This document shows positions 27,491-35,873 of a stretch of 64,000 bases of DNA, piece by piece. The first letter of the stretch is position 1; every line of letters begins with the position of its first letter. This stretch comes from Haliea sp. (GTDB taxonomy: Bacteria; Pseudomonadota; Gammaproteobacteria; Pseudomonadales; Halieaceae), in contig JADJAL010000002.1 in the NCBI GenBank assembly GCA_016704305.1, forward strand, positions 266,465-330,464, written 5' to 3'. A model generated the notes under the pieces. That model was not told where the DNA came from and did not search any database. It saw only the letters and a program-made list of their open reading frames with translations. A program made the translations under genes and the position numbers.

Positions 27491-28792
27491 TTAAAAGTTT
27501 TGACCTGAACAGGTTTTTGTCACGGTGTTGAAGTTGCCGCAGGAGATCGGTGGCGTCCAATCGGCGATCGTATCCTTGCTGCCCGGCAGGAAATCCGACC
27601 ATGCATCGCCTGGAATCAGTTCTTCAGTCTCTGACACAACCAGGAACTGGCCATCTTCCTGAATCTCGCCAATCAGCACTGGCTTGGACAAATGGTGGTT
27701 GCTACCCATGACCGCCATGCCGCCTGTGAGGTTATTGACCGACAATCCGATCATAGCCGCTCCGACTGCGTCAGGGTCGGTGGTGCCGGCTTTCTTGACT
27801 GCTTCAACCCACATTCTGAAGCCAATGTAAGTCGCTTCCATCGGGTCATTGGTCACGCGCTTGTCGTCACCCGTAAAGGTGTGCCAGCGTGCAATGAATT
27901 CCGCGTTCTTGGGATCCTCTACGCTCTGGAAGTAATTCCACGCAGCGAGGTGTCCGACCAGCGCGGAGGTATCCATGCCCGACAGCTCTTCCTCGCCGAC
28001 CGAGAACGCGACCACCGGGATGTCTTCCGCCGACATGCCCTGGTTACCCAACTCTTTGTAGAAAGGAATATTGGCGTCGCCATTGATGGTGGACACCACG
28101 CCGGTTTTCTTGCCCTTGCCACCGAAGGTTTTGATCTCCGCGACGATGCTCTGCCAATCTGAATGGCCGAACGGCGTGTAGTTGATCATGATGTCTTCTT
28201 CCTTGACACCCTTCGCTTTCAGGTACGCTTCGAGGATCTTGTTGGTGGTGCGCGGGTAGACGTAATCAGTGCCCGCCAGAACCCAGCGCTCGACGCCGAG
28301 ATCGTTCATCAGGTAATCCACTGCGGGAATCGCCTGTTGATTGGGCGCCGCTCCGGTGTAAAACACATTCTTGGAGGACTCTTCGCCTTCGTACTGCACC
28401 GGATAGAACAGCAGGCCGTTGAGTTCTTCAATCACTGGCAACACCGATTTACGCGACACTGAGGTCCAGCAGCCAAAAATCACGTCCACCTTGTCCTTGG
28501 AGATCAGCTCCCTGGCCTTTTCCGCGAACAGTGGCCAGTTCGACATGGGGTCGACAACCACGGCTTCCAGCTGCCTGCCTAACAGCCCGCCCGCCGCATT
28601 TTGTTCCGCGACCATCATCAACACCGTGTCTTTCAACGTGGTTTCGCTGATAGCCATCGTGCCGGACAGCGAGTGCAGTACGCCGACCTTGATAGGCGGT
28701 TCTGCTGCACTGGCCGGGTTGATGCCGAGCAGCGCAGCGCCGATCAGCGCTGCGCCTGTTGCAGCGCGTTTGAACTTTTTCAACATAGTCAT
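27491..28792 (-). CDS. urtA: Urea ABC transporter substrate-binding protein UrtA
   Basis: 433 residues with a signal peptide (MLKKFKRAATGAALIGAALLGINPASA). The mature start IKVGVLHSLSGTMAISETTLKD is characteristic of UrtA/FmdD (Peripla_BP_5) and GLLFYPVQYEGEESSKNVFYTGAAPNQQAIP contains family-specific ligand residues. It binds urea in the periplasm and delivers it to UrtBC. It follows the porin gene by 48 bases and precedes an intrinsic terminator. Confidence 0.96.
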   Translation of the reverse strand: MTMLKKFKRAATGAALIGAALLGINPASAAEPPIKVGVLHSLSGTMAISETTLKDTVLMMVAEQNAAGGLLGRQLEAVVVDPMSNWPLFAEKARELISKDKVDVIFGCWTSVSRKSVLPVIEELNGLLFYPVQYEGEESSKNVFYTGAAPNQQAIPAVDYLMNDLGVERWVLAGTDYVYPRTTNKILEAYLKAKGVKEEDIMINYTPFGHSDWQSIVAEIKTFGGKGKKTGVVSTINGDANIPFYKELGNQGMSAEDIPVVAFSVGEEELSGMDTSALVGHLAAWNYFQSVEDPKNAEFIARWHTFTGDDKRVTNDPMEATYIGFRMWVEAVKKAGTTDPDAVGAAMIGLSVNNLTGGMAVMGSNHHLSKPVLIGEIQEDGQFLVVSETEELIPGDAWSDFLPGSKDTIADWTPPISCGNFNTVTKTCSGQNF

Positions 28793-28840
28793 ATGAAATA
28801 TCCCTGATGAATGTGTAGGAAGATGAATGATTAGGAGAAA

Positions 28841-30025
28841 TCAGAGCTGCAATTGCACGCCGACGCTGATGGCGTTGACGTTTTCACCCGACGCGCTAGG
28901 TGTGTAGTTCAAGCCCTTGGTGGCGATATCGCCGTAGTCATAGAACAGAGCGACGCGCGCATTGTGTCCGTCGATGATGTAGTTGATGCCGACCTCATAG
29001 TTGTCGCGATCTTCGCTGTAGTCGGGGTCGTTCTTGGTGTAGCTGACGTAGGGCTGCAGTTGTCCGATGCCGATCTCCTGCGGGAACAGGAAGAGCAGTG
29101 TCGCCATGCCCGCCTCGCCGCTAAACAGACAGAAGCAGTCTGGCGATGCCAGTGCGGCGTCGTTCAGGTCAGTGTCGAAATCCTTGTACTCGGCCTCGAA
29201 CGTCAACACGCCGGCGCCCTCGAACACGGTCTCCGACAACAGGTCGATGGTCCACCCGGTAAAGTCAGCGGGATCGGCCTCGGTACCCGCGCCGTCCTGC
29301 TGCGACTGGATCGCCGCCGCGACCGTGAAGATATCGCCGGCCTTACCGAAGTAGGTACTGCTCGTGTAGTAACCGGGGTTGCTCTCCACATTGAGGAAGT
29401 TGTAGGCCAACCGGGCGCCGTACAGCAGGTCATCGCCCTGGTTTGCTCCGTCCTGCAGGCCGTTAAAGGTGCCGGCAACGTACGTGAAGCGCTTTTCCGC
29501 GCCCAGTCCGCCCCAGATATTCAAACCATTGTCGCGACCATAGACACCGGCGCCACCGCTGCCGAATTTCACACTGTAATCAGAGGGGAAAAACGGCGTC
29601 TTGTTGAAGGAATAGGTGTTGGCGTAGTACGGTCCGCTCATCTCCGCGCGATCAGCTGGCACCAGCAATCGACCAGCCCAGATATTGAACTCGGGCATAA
29701 AATCAAACTTGACGATGCCGTCGAGGATGTCGTAATCCTCAAGGTCCGAGCCGCAGAACGTACACTCGGTGTTCAGCTCAATTTTGATAATGTCCGTAAT
29801 CTGGCCATTGATATAGACCCGCGCGCTGTCCAGGTTGAAATTGTTGTTGCGATCTTCACCATTGGGCGCCGCGTCTTCCTGAGAGACAAAGCTTCCACGT
29901 GTGCCCACGCCTACACTGATCCACTTGGTATCGTCAATTTCCAGTTTCTTGCTGGCGATGGCCAGCGGCGACATCCCCAATGTCGCGAGCACCAGCGCAT
30001 GCCCTACCAGTTTTTTGTGATTCAT
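28841..30025 (-). CDS. Outer membrane porin of the urea operon
   Basis: The frame is open to 30187, but an ATG at 30025 gives a proper signal peptide (MNHKKLVGHALVLATLGMSPLAIA) and about 394 residues. The mature part shows alternating strands, many acidic and aromatic residues, and an even-numbered beta-barrel look (NIWAGRLLVPADRAEMSGPY, WTIDLLSETVFEGAG), like phosphate-selective or carbohydrate-type porins. The end ISVGVQLQL is a typical outer membrane terminus. As first gene of the porin-urtABCDE-glnN run, it probably lets urea or short amides cross the outer membrane. A sigma-54-type promoter lies about 85-100 bases upstream. Confidence 0.88.
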   Translation of the reverse strand: MNHKKLVGHALVLATLGMSPLAIASKKLEIDDTKWISVGVGTRGSFVSQEDAAPNGEDRNNNFNLDSARVYINGQITDIIKIELNTECTFCGSDLEDYDILDGIVKFDFMPEFNIWAGRLLVPADRAEMSGPYYANTYSFNKTPFFPSDYSVKFGSGGAGVYGRDNGLNIWGGLGAEKRFTYVAGTFNGLQDGANQGDDLLYGARLAYNFLNVESNPGYYTSSTYFGKAGDIFTVAAAIQSQQDGAGTEADPADFTGWTIDLLSETVFEGAGVLTFEAEYKDFDTDLNDAALASPDCFCLFSGEAGMATLLFLFPQEIGIGQLQPYVSYTKNDPDYSEDRDNYEVGINYIIDGHNARVALFYDYGDIATKGLNYTPSASGENVNAISVGVQLQL

Positions 30026-30109
30026 GTTTCTCGTTTCCCCTAAGTGAGCACAATACTGCGTGCAAATTGATCCCGGTCTTTGAAGCCAAGGCTGCTTCGC
30101 GCAGAGCAT

Positions 30110-30126
30110 CGCAAGTAGTATGCCAA
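30110..30126 (-). promoter_or_regulatory. Sigma-54 (-24/-12) promoter candidate for the porin-urt operon
   Basis: TTGGCATACTACTTGCG on the minus strand has GG and GC dinucleotides exactly 10 bases apart, matching TGGCA-N6-TTGC. Transcription would begin near 30098, about 73 bases before the porin ATG. Confidence 0.6.
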
Positions 30127-30212
30127 CAGGTTGATTTTGCTTTTTGATGCTGTAAAAACAGTGCTTTCGGCGCTTGCGAGTAGCCAACGCTTACATTCGT
30201 GGGACCCGAGCC

Positions 30213-30229
30213 TGCACTTGCATCGTGCG
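30213..30229. promoter_or_regulatory. NtrC-type enhancer site candidate
   Basis: TGCACTTGCATCGTGCG contains GCAC-N7-GTGC, the NtrC consensus. It lies about 95 bases upstream of the sigma-54 promoter, the usual enhancer distance. A second, weaker half match (GCAC at 30246) lies nearby. It could serve both the urt and ure sides. Confidence 0.55.
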
Positions 30230-30392
30230 TGCCAACGAAAATTGCGCACCAAAAATGACACTTCCGTGACACGAGAATGTTGTGACAACCTGGTGCAGGG
30301 AAATTTTTACTGACGCATGATTTTCTCCCTGTTACCCTACAGGCCGTTTCATCCGGCGACATCACGCTGCCCTCTTCTTCGGTTCTGAATTC

Positions 30393-31250
30393 ATGAATAC
30401 AGCGGTCGCCGCAAAGCAGGGCTGGCAAGCATTACTGCAATTGCATTACGGTCTGCGCGCGGACAGGACGCGATTGATTTCCAAACAGCAGCGCGGGCCA
30501 CTGACGCTGCAACGCGCGTTTTATCCTGAAGGGCGTACCTGCCACAGCTATATCCTGCATCCGCCGGGCGGGGTGGTGGGCGGCGATTCGCTTGCCATCG
30601 ACATTCACACGGAAGCGGGTGCGCACTGCCTGTTGACGAATCCCGGCGCGACCAAGTTCTACCGTGCCGCAGCGCAGCGACGCGCCAGCGCGACCCAGCA
30701 CATTGCCGTGGCCACGGGAGCCATCGTTGAATGGCTGCCGCAACAGAACATTTTTTTCCCCGGTGCCAACGTGGAAGTCGCCACTACTATTGATATTGCG
30801 CACGGGGGCAAATACATCGGTTGGGAAATCAATTGCCTCGGCCGCCCCGCCAATGGTGAAACGTTCAACTGCGGCAGCCTGCGCGCTACGACGCATGTGC
30901 GCGTCGATGGCGAGTTGCGCCTCGCAGAGCGTTTGCACGTCAGCGACGAACAGGCACTGGGTGCCGCCACCGGCATGCGCGGCCTGCCGCTGCAGGGCTG
31001 CATGATTGCGGCGCCATGCAACGGTGAGCAGCGAGCCCTGTTGGAACAGATATTGCAGACACAAACCGAGACACCGGAGGGAGAGTACCCTTACCCGATT
31101 GGCCTGACGCTGGTGGACGAAATATTGGTGGTCCGCGCACTGGGCGAGCAGTCCGAGACACTGCAAGCACTGTTCACGCGGTTATGGGTGGCGTTGCGAG
31201 AACAATGGCTGGATAAACCCGCGTGCATCCCGCGCATCTGGTCAACCTGA
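30393..31250 (+). CDS. ureD: Urease accessory protein UreD (UreH)
   Basis: 285 residues, a usual UreD length. Signature segments: GPLTLQRAFYPEG, CHSYILHPPGGVVGGDSLAIDI, LLTNPGATKFYR and IVEWLPQQNIFFPGA. UreD is the scaffold that binds apo-urease with UreF and UreG and channels nickel. It is the first gene of the rightward ure operon, divergent from the porin. I see no strong ribosome site, only a weak purine stretch. Confidence 0.95.
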   Translation: MNTAVAAKQGWQALLQLHYGLRADRTRLISKQQRGPLTLQRAFYPEGRTCHSYILHPPGGVVGGDSLAIDIHTEAGAHCLLTNPGATKFYRAAAQRRASATQHIAVATGAIVEWLPQQNIFFPGANVEVATTIDIAHGGKYIGWEINCLGRPANGETFNCGSLRATTHVRVDGELRLAERLHVSDEQALGAATGMRGLPLQGCMIAAPCNGEQRALLEQILQTQTETPEGEYPYPIGLTLVDEILVVRALGEQSETLQALFTRLWVALREQWLDKPACIPRIWST

Positions 31251-31303
31251 GCAACCAGGGAACCGGTCGAAAAAAACTGACGAGAATACAGTCGAGAGAA
31301 AAA

Positions 31304-31606
31304 ATGGAATTAACACCCAGGGAAAAAGACAAACTGCTGTTGTTTACTGCCGCACTGCTGGCGGAGCGGCGCAAGGCGCGCGGCCTGCAACTGAATTATC
31401 CCGAGGCGGTGGCCTATATCAGCGGCGCCATCCTTGAGGGCGCGCGCGACGGGCGCACCGTCGCCGAGTTGATGGACTACGGGCGCACCCTGCTCAGCGC
31501 CGCCGATGTGATGCCCGGCGTGGCGGAGATGATCCACGACGTGCAGGTGGAGGCAACCTTTCCGGACGGCACCAAACTGGTCACCGTCCACGATCCCATT
31601 GTCTAG
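31304..31606 (+). CDS. ureA: Urease gamma subunit
   Basis: 100 residues, the exact family size. MELTPREKDKLLLFTAALLA starts it, and LNYPEAVAYISGAILEGARDG and VTVHDPIV are diagnostic. The ATG at 31304 is chosen over an earlier in-frame ATG at 31223 because it matches the conserved N-terminus. It forms the (alpha-beta-gamma)3 urease with UreB and UreC. Confidence 0.97.
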   Translation: MELTPREKDKLLLFTAALLAERRKARGLQLNYPEAVAYISGAILEGARDGRTVAELMDYGRTLLSAADVMPGVAEMIHDVQVEATFPDGTKLVTVHDPIV

Positions 31607-31615
31607 GAGCCGCTT

Positions 31616-31921
31616 ATGATACCCGGAGAATTGCGCGTCGCCGCAGGCGACATCGAGCTGAACGCGGGGCGTAACACGCTCACGGTCACCGTCGCCAACA
31701 CGGGTGATCGCCCGGTGCAGATCGGCTCGCACTACCATTTTTATGAGGTGAATGACGCGCTGGTGTTTGCGCGCGAGCAGGCGCGCGGTTATCGCCTCAA
31801 TATCGCCTCCGGCACCGCCGTGCGCTTTGAGCCGGGCCAGCAGCGCACCGTGGAACTGGTGGAGTATGCCGGCACGCGCGAGGTGTACGGGTTCCAGGGC
31901 AAAGTCATGGGCAAGTTGTAG
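31616..31921 (+). CDS. ureB: Urease beta subunit
   Basis: 101 residues starting MIPGELRVAAGDIELNAG, with VANTGDRPVQIGSHYHFYEVN and RFEPGQQRTVELVEYAGTREVYGFQG. These are conserved throughout UreB. AGGAG lies before the ATG. Nine bases separate it from ureA. Confidence 0.97.
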   Translation: MIPGELRVAAGDIELNAGRNTLTVTVANTGDRPVQIGSHYHFYEVNDALVFAREQARGYRLNIASGTAVRFEPGQQRTVELVEYAGTREVYGFQGKVMGKL

Positions 31922-31933
31922 GAGATAGTCACA

Positions 31934-33637
31934 GTGGCAAAAATTTCCAGGCAGGCGTACGCCGAAATGTTCGGGCCCACCACGGGCGACAGGTTGCGCC
32001 TGGCCGATACAGAACTGTGGCTGGAGGTGGAGAGCGATTTCACCGTCTATGGCGACGAGGTGAAGTTTGGCGGCGGCAAGGTGATACGCGACGGCATGGG
32101 GCAAAGCCAGCGGCCGAGTCGCGACACCGCCGACCTTGTCATCACCAATGCCGTGATCCTCGACCACTGGGGCATCGTCAAGGCTGATGTGGCGATCAAG
32201 GGCGGCCGCATCGCCGGCATCGGCAAGGCGGGCAATCCGGATACGCAACCCAATGTCGACATCATCATTGGCGCGGGCACCGAGGTACTCGCTGGCGAGG
32301 GCATGCTACTCACGGCCGGCGGCATCGATTCCCACATACACTTTATATGCCCCCAACAAATCGACGAAGCGCTGATGTCCGGCGTGACCACGATGCTCGG
32401 CGGCGGCACCGGGCCGGCCACCGGCACTAACGCCACCACCTGTACACCCGGGCCTTGGAATATTCACCGCATGCTGGAAGCGGTCGACGGGTTGCCGATG
32501 AATATCGGCCTGCTGGGCAAGGGCAACGCCAGCCTGGCGGAACCGCTGCGCGAACAGGTCGCGGCGGGCGCGATCGGCCTGAAGCTGCACGAGGACTGGG
32601 GCACGACACCGGCGGCAATCGACCAGTGCCTGCGCGTGGCCGATGAGACCGACGTGCAGGTAGCCATCCACACCGACACCCTGAACGAATCAGGCTTTGT
32701 CGAGGCCACGCTCGCAGCGATCGCCGGCCGGACCATCCACACCTACCACACCGAGGGCGCCGGCGGCGGGCATGCCCCGGATATCATCAAGGCGGCGGGC
32801 GAGCTGAACATCCTGCCCTCCTCCACCAACCCCACCCGCCCCTACACGGTGAATACCGTGGACGAGCACCTGGACATGTTGATGGTCTGCCACCACCTGG
32901 ACCCCAACATCGCCGAGGACGTTGCATTCGCCGAATCGCGCATTCGCCGCGAGACCATCGCGGCGGAGGACATCCTGCACGACCTCGGCGCGTTCTCGAT
33001 GATTGCCTCGGATTCGCAGGCGATGGGGCGCGTCGGCGAGGTGATCATTCGCACCTGGCAGACGGCGCACAAAATGAAAGTGCAGCGCGGCGCGCTGGCC
33101 GGGGACAGCAGCGCCAACGACAACGAGCGCATCAAGCGCTATATCGCCAAATACACCATCAACCCCGCGATAGCACACGGCATTGCACACGAGGTAGGCT
33201 CAATCGCGGTCGGCAAACTGGCCGATCTTGTGTTGTGGAAGCCGGCGTTTTTTGCCGCCAAGCCCGCTGTCATTGTAAAGGGCGGCCTGATAGCGGCGGC
33301 ACCGATGGGCGACCCCAATGCCTCGATCCCGACGCCACAGCCAGTGCACTATCGCGCGATGTTTGGAGCACTCGGCAAAGCCTGCCACAGCACGTCGATG
33401 ACTTTTCTGTCGCAGGCAGCGGTTGCGAACGACGTCGCCGGCCAGCTCGGTTTACAGAGCCTGATTGGCACTGTGAAAGGCTGCCGCACGATCAACAAAA
33501 ACGACATGGTGCGCAACAGTTACCAGCCGCTGATCGAAGTCGATTCACAGACCTACGAAGTGCGCGCCGATGGCCTGCTGCTGGTGTGTGAACCGGCGGT
33601 AGAATTGCCGCTGGCGCAACGCTACTTCCTGTTTTGA
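31934..33637 (+). CDS. ureC: Urease alpha subunit (catalytic)
   Basis: 567 residues from a GTG start preceded by AGGAGA; the family size is about 567-570. Nickel ligands and catalytic parts are intact: GGIDSHIHF (near 135), carbamylated lysine in GLKLHEDWG (near 220), IHTDTLNE, TYHTEGAGGGHAPD, flap MVCHHLD (near 320) and IASDSQAMGRVGE (near 360). It splits urea to ammonia and carbamate in the cytoplasm. No frameshift is seen. Confidence 0.98.
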   Translation: MAKISRQAYAEMFGPTTGDRLRLADTELWLEVESDFTVYGDEVKFGGGKVIRDGMGQSQRPSRDTADLVITNAVILDHWGIVKADVAIKGGRIAGIGKAGNPDTQPNVDIIIGAGTEVLAGEGMLLTAGGIDSHIHFICPQQIDEALMSGVTTMLGGGTGPATGTNATTCTPGPWNIHRMLEAVDGLPMNIGLLGKGNASLAEPLREQVAAGAIGLKLHEDWGTTPAAIDQCLRVADETDVQVAIHTDTLNESGFVEATLAAIAGRTIHTYHTEGAGGGHAPDIIKAAGELNILPSSTNPTRPYTVNTVDEHLDMLMVCHHLDPNIAEDVAFAESRIRRETIAAEDILHDLGAFSMIASDSQAMGRVGEVIIRTWQTAHKMKVQRGALAGDSSANDNERIKRYIAKYTINPAIAHGIAHEVGSIAVGKLADLVLWKPAFFAAKPAVIVKGGLIAAAPMGDPNASIPTPQPVHYRAMFGALGKACHSTSMTFLSQAAVANDVAGQLGLQSLIGTVKGCRTINKNDMVRNSYQPLIEVDSQTYEVRADGLLLVCEPAVELPLAQRYFLF

Positions 33638-33647
33638 GGCGCACGCA

Positions 33648-34175
33648 ATGATACGCATTGAACAACGCCTGCACTGTTCACAGCTACACGGCGCGCATAC
33701 GCACAGCGCAACGCTCAGCCTGCCGATCGACCAGCGCGTCAAAAGTCGTTTGAAAGTCACACTGGATGACGGGCGTGAAGCGGGCCTGTTTCTGCCGCGC
33801 GGAGAAATCCTGCGCGGCGGTGACCTGTTGCAAAGCACCGAGGGCCTGGTGATACAGGTGCAGGCCGCCGCCGAAACGGTATCTACCGTACACAGCGACA
33901 ACGCGCTGGCTCTGGCCCGCGCCTGCTACCACCTGGGCAATCGCCACGTTCCTTTGCAAATCACCGCCGACTGGGTGCGCTACCAGCATGATCATGTGCT
34001 GGACGACATGGTGCGTGGGCTTGGCCTTACCGTAGCGGTAGAGCAGGCACCGTTTGAACCCGAGGCGGGAGCGTATAAACACGGGCATGGCCACACACAG
34101 CCACAAGACCATGATCACGACCATCATCACGAGCATCACCACGAGCAGGATGACCACCTGCAACACGAGCATTGA
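33648..34175 (+). CDS. ureE: Urease accessory nickel metallochaperone UreE
   Basis: 175 residues. The N-terminal domain has RVKSRLKVTLDDGREAGLFLPRGEILRGGDLL and the metal-binding CYHLGNRHVPLQI. The last 35 residues are very rich in His and Asp (HGHGHTQPQDHDHDHHHEHH), a nickel-storing tail as in Klebsiella UreE. It delivers nickel to UreG. It precedes a small signal-peptide protein. Confidence 0.95.
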   Translation: MIRIEQRLHCSQLHGAHTHSATLSLPIDQRVKSRLKVTLDDGREAGLFLPRGEILRGGDLLQSTEGLVIQVQAAAETVSTVHSDNALALARACYHLGNRHVPLQITADWVRYQHDHVLDDMVRGLGLTVAVEQAPFEPEAGAYKHGHGHTQPQDHDHDHHHEHHHEQDDHLQHEH

Positions 34176-34218
34176 TCGCAACCTCGACTGATATTGCGTC
34201 TGATACAAGGAGACCACC

Positions 34219-34440
34219 ATGCAGACAAGACCTCTAACACTCATCACCACCGCCTCCGCACTGGCCGCCTCCTCGCTGGCGCACGCGCACGGCAGCGGGA
34301 GTGCGGATTCCAGCGTGTACCACTACCTCAGCAGCCCGGACCATGTCATCGGTTTCGTGGTGTTGGGTGTAGTCGCGCTGGCGCTGGCACTTCAACTGTT
34401 GCGCAAAGCCAGCGCGGTGGTACAGCGGGTCAAGCGCTAG
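34219..34440 (+). CDS. Small exported/membrane protein in the urease operon
   Basis: 73 residues. MQTRPLTLITTASALAASSLAHA is a good signal peptide. A short His/Ser-rich stretch follows (HGSGSADSSVYHYLSSPDH), then one membrane helix VIGFVVLGVVALALALQLL and a basic tail RKASAVVQRVKR. It therefore leaves about 20 residues in the periplasm, containing four histidines. GGAG lies upstream. It stands between ureE and ureF, where some operons carry the nickel/cobalt permease HupE/UreJ, whose N-terminus also has a His-containing motif after a signal sequence. It may be a trimmed relative or a helper for nickel entry; that is inference. Confidence 0.72.
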   Translation: MQTRPLTLITTASALAASSLAHAHGSGSADSSVYHYLSSPDHVIGFVVLGVVALALALQLLRKASAVVQRVKR

Positions 34441-34442
34441 CC

Positions 34443-35108
34443 GTGCTGCGCGACCTGCGCTTGTACCAGCTGATCAGCCCGGCGTTACCGATCGGCGGTT
34501 TTACCTATTCGCAGGGACTCGAATGGGCCGTTGAGGCACGGTGGGTGCATGACAACATCACCTTTGCTGCGTGGCTGGACAGCCTGCTCGCGCACAGCAT
34601 CGCGACGTTGGATCTGCCGATACTACTGCGCCTGCACAAGGCCTGCGAACAGGCGGATTGGCCGCATTTCAAACTCTGGTGCAACTACCTGCTCGCGAGC
34701 CGGGAGACCATGGAGCTGCGCAAGGAGGAACGCCAACGCGGCGCGGCGCTGTTGAAGTTGCTGCCCGATCTCGGCATAGCAATTCCTCCCGGCCAGCGCG
34801 AGTCGTTTGCAGCAACACAGCTCGCCGGCATGGCACTCGCCGCCACGCAATGGGAAATTTCGGCGGAGAAAACCTGCAGCGGATACGCCTGGAGCTGGCT
34901 GGAGAGCACCGTGATGGCCGGCGTGAAGCTGATTCCACTGGGCCAGACGCAGGGCCAGCAATTGACGCTTAAGCTGGCGGAGAAAATACCCGGGGCCGTC
35001 TCCGCTGCCAGAGCGGTCATCGACAGTGAGATCGGCAGCTCGTCGGCGGCCCAGGCGATCGCCAGCAGTCGGCACGAAACCCAATACACCCGTCTGTTTC
35101 GCTCCTAG
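34443..35108 (+). CDS. ureF: Urease accessory protein UreF
   Basis: From a GTG at 34443 (two bases after the previous stop) 221 residues: LRLYQLISPALPIGGFTYSQGLEWAVEARWV is the conserved UreF start, and AGMALAATQW, YAWSWLESTVMAGVKLIPLGQTQGQQLL are further signatures. UreF, with UreD, gates GTP hydrolysis by UreG during nickel insertion. The frame is open further upstream, but the homology begins here. Confidence 0.94.
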   Translation: MLRDLRLYQLISPALPIGGFTYSQGLEWAVEARWVHDNITFAAWLDSLLAHSIATLDLPILLRLHKACEQADWPHFKLWCNYLLASRETMELRKEERQRGAALLKLLPDLGIAIPPGQRESFAATQLAGMALAATQWEISAEKTCSGYAWSWLESTVMAGVKLIPLGQTQGQQLTLKLAEKIPGAVSAARAVIDSEIGSSSAAQAIASSRHETQYTRLFRS

Positions 35109-35136
35109 CGACACGGACCTGACAGGACACCACTTT

Positions 35137-35832
35137 ATGCGCAACCAACACGCTACATCGCAAATTCGCCCACGGCATATCGGCCCGCTGCGTATCGGCG
35201 TCGGCGGCCCGGTGGGCTCCGGCAAAACGGCGCTGCTGGAACTGCTCTGCAAGGCGATGCGCGACACCTACAATATCGCCGTGGTCACCAACGACATCTA
35301 CACGCAGGAGGATGCGATCATCCTCACGCGCGCCGAGGCACTGGCAGCGGATCGCATTATCGGTGTCGAGACCGGCGGCTGTCCGCACACCGCGATTCGC
35401 GAGGATGCCTCGATGAACCTGGCGGCAGTGGATGAGCTCACGCAGCGCCACGAGAACCTGGACATCGTGTTCATCGAGAGCGGCGGCGACAACCTGAGCG
35501 CAACCTTCAGCCCGGAACTCGCCGACCTTACCATCTATGTCATCTGTGTCGCCGAGGGCGAGAAGATTCCGCGCAAGGGCGGGCCGGGCATCACCAAATC
35601 CGACCTGCTGGTGATCAACAAGATCGACCTGGCGCCATACGTGGGCGCGGATCTCGCGGTAATGGAAAGCGATACACGCCGCATGCGCCCCAACTCGCCT
35701 TACGTATTCACCAACCTGAAAGAAAAGCACGGGCTGCAGGTGATCGTGGATTTCATCGTCGACAGGGGCATGCTGGAGGCAGCGACACTGGTTGAGCCGG
35801 TGCTGGTGTCAGATCGCCTGACCAACCCGTGA
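35137..35832 (+). CDS. ureG: Urease accessory GTPase UreG
   Basis: The ATG at 35137 gives 231 residues; GACAGGA lies upstream. P-loop GVGGPVGSGKTALLELLC, metal-binding ETGGCPHTAIREDASMN (CPH motif), FIESGGDNLSATF and guanine motif VINKIDLAPYVGAD are all intact. It couples GTP hydrolysis to nickel delivery. It is the last gene of the ure operon; a GGCC...GTGA/TCAC...GGCCTTTT structure near 35850-35883 might end transcription. Confidence 0.96.
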   Translation: MRNQHATSQIRPRHIGPLRIGVGGPVGSGKTALLELLCKAMRDTYNIAVVTNDIYTQEDAIILTRAEALAADRIIGVETGGCPHTAIREDASMNLAAVDELTQRHENLDIVFIESGGDNLSATFSPELADLTIYVICVAEGEKIPRKGGPGITKSDLLVINKIDLAPYVGADLAVMESDTRRMRPNSPYVFTNLKEKHGLQVIVDFIVDRGMLEAATLVEPVLVSDRLTNP

Positions 35833-35873
35833 CGGCGTTGGTGCCAGGCCGCAAAGCAGTGACTTTCACGTTA

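Noticed and set aside
28853..30043. 396-residue open frame antisense to the porin
   Set aside because: Composition (Val, Arg, Ala) and lack of motifs show a shadow; the porin has a signal peptide and a proper terminus.
30258..30392. Sigma-54 promoter for ureD on the plus strand
   Set aside because: Checked GG dinucleotides for a GC 10 bases on; none matched TGGCA-N6-TTGC, so no promoter is claimed for the ure side.
31310..32248. 312-residue open frame antisense to ureA-ureC
   Set aside because: Spans three conserved urease genes on the other strand and has no features of its own.
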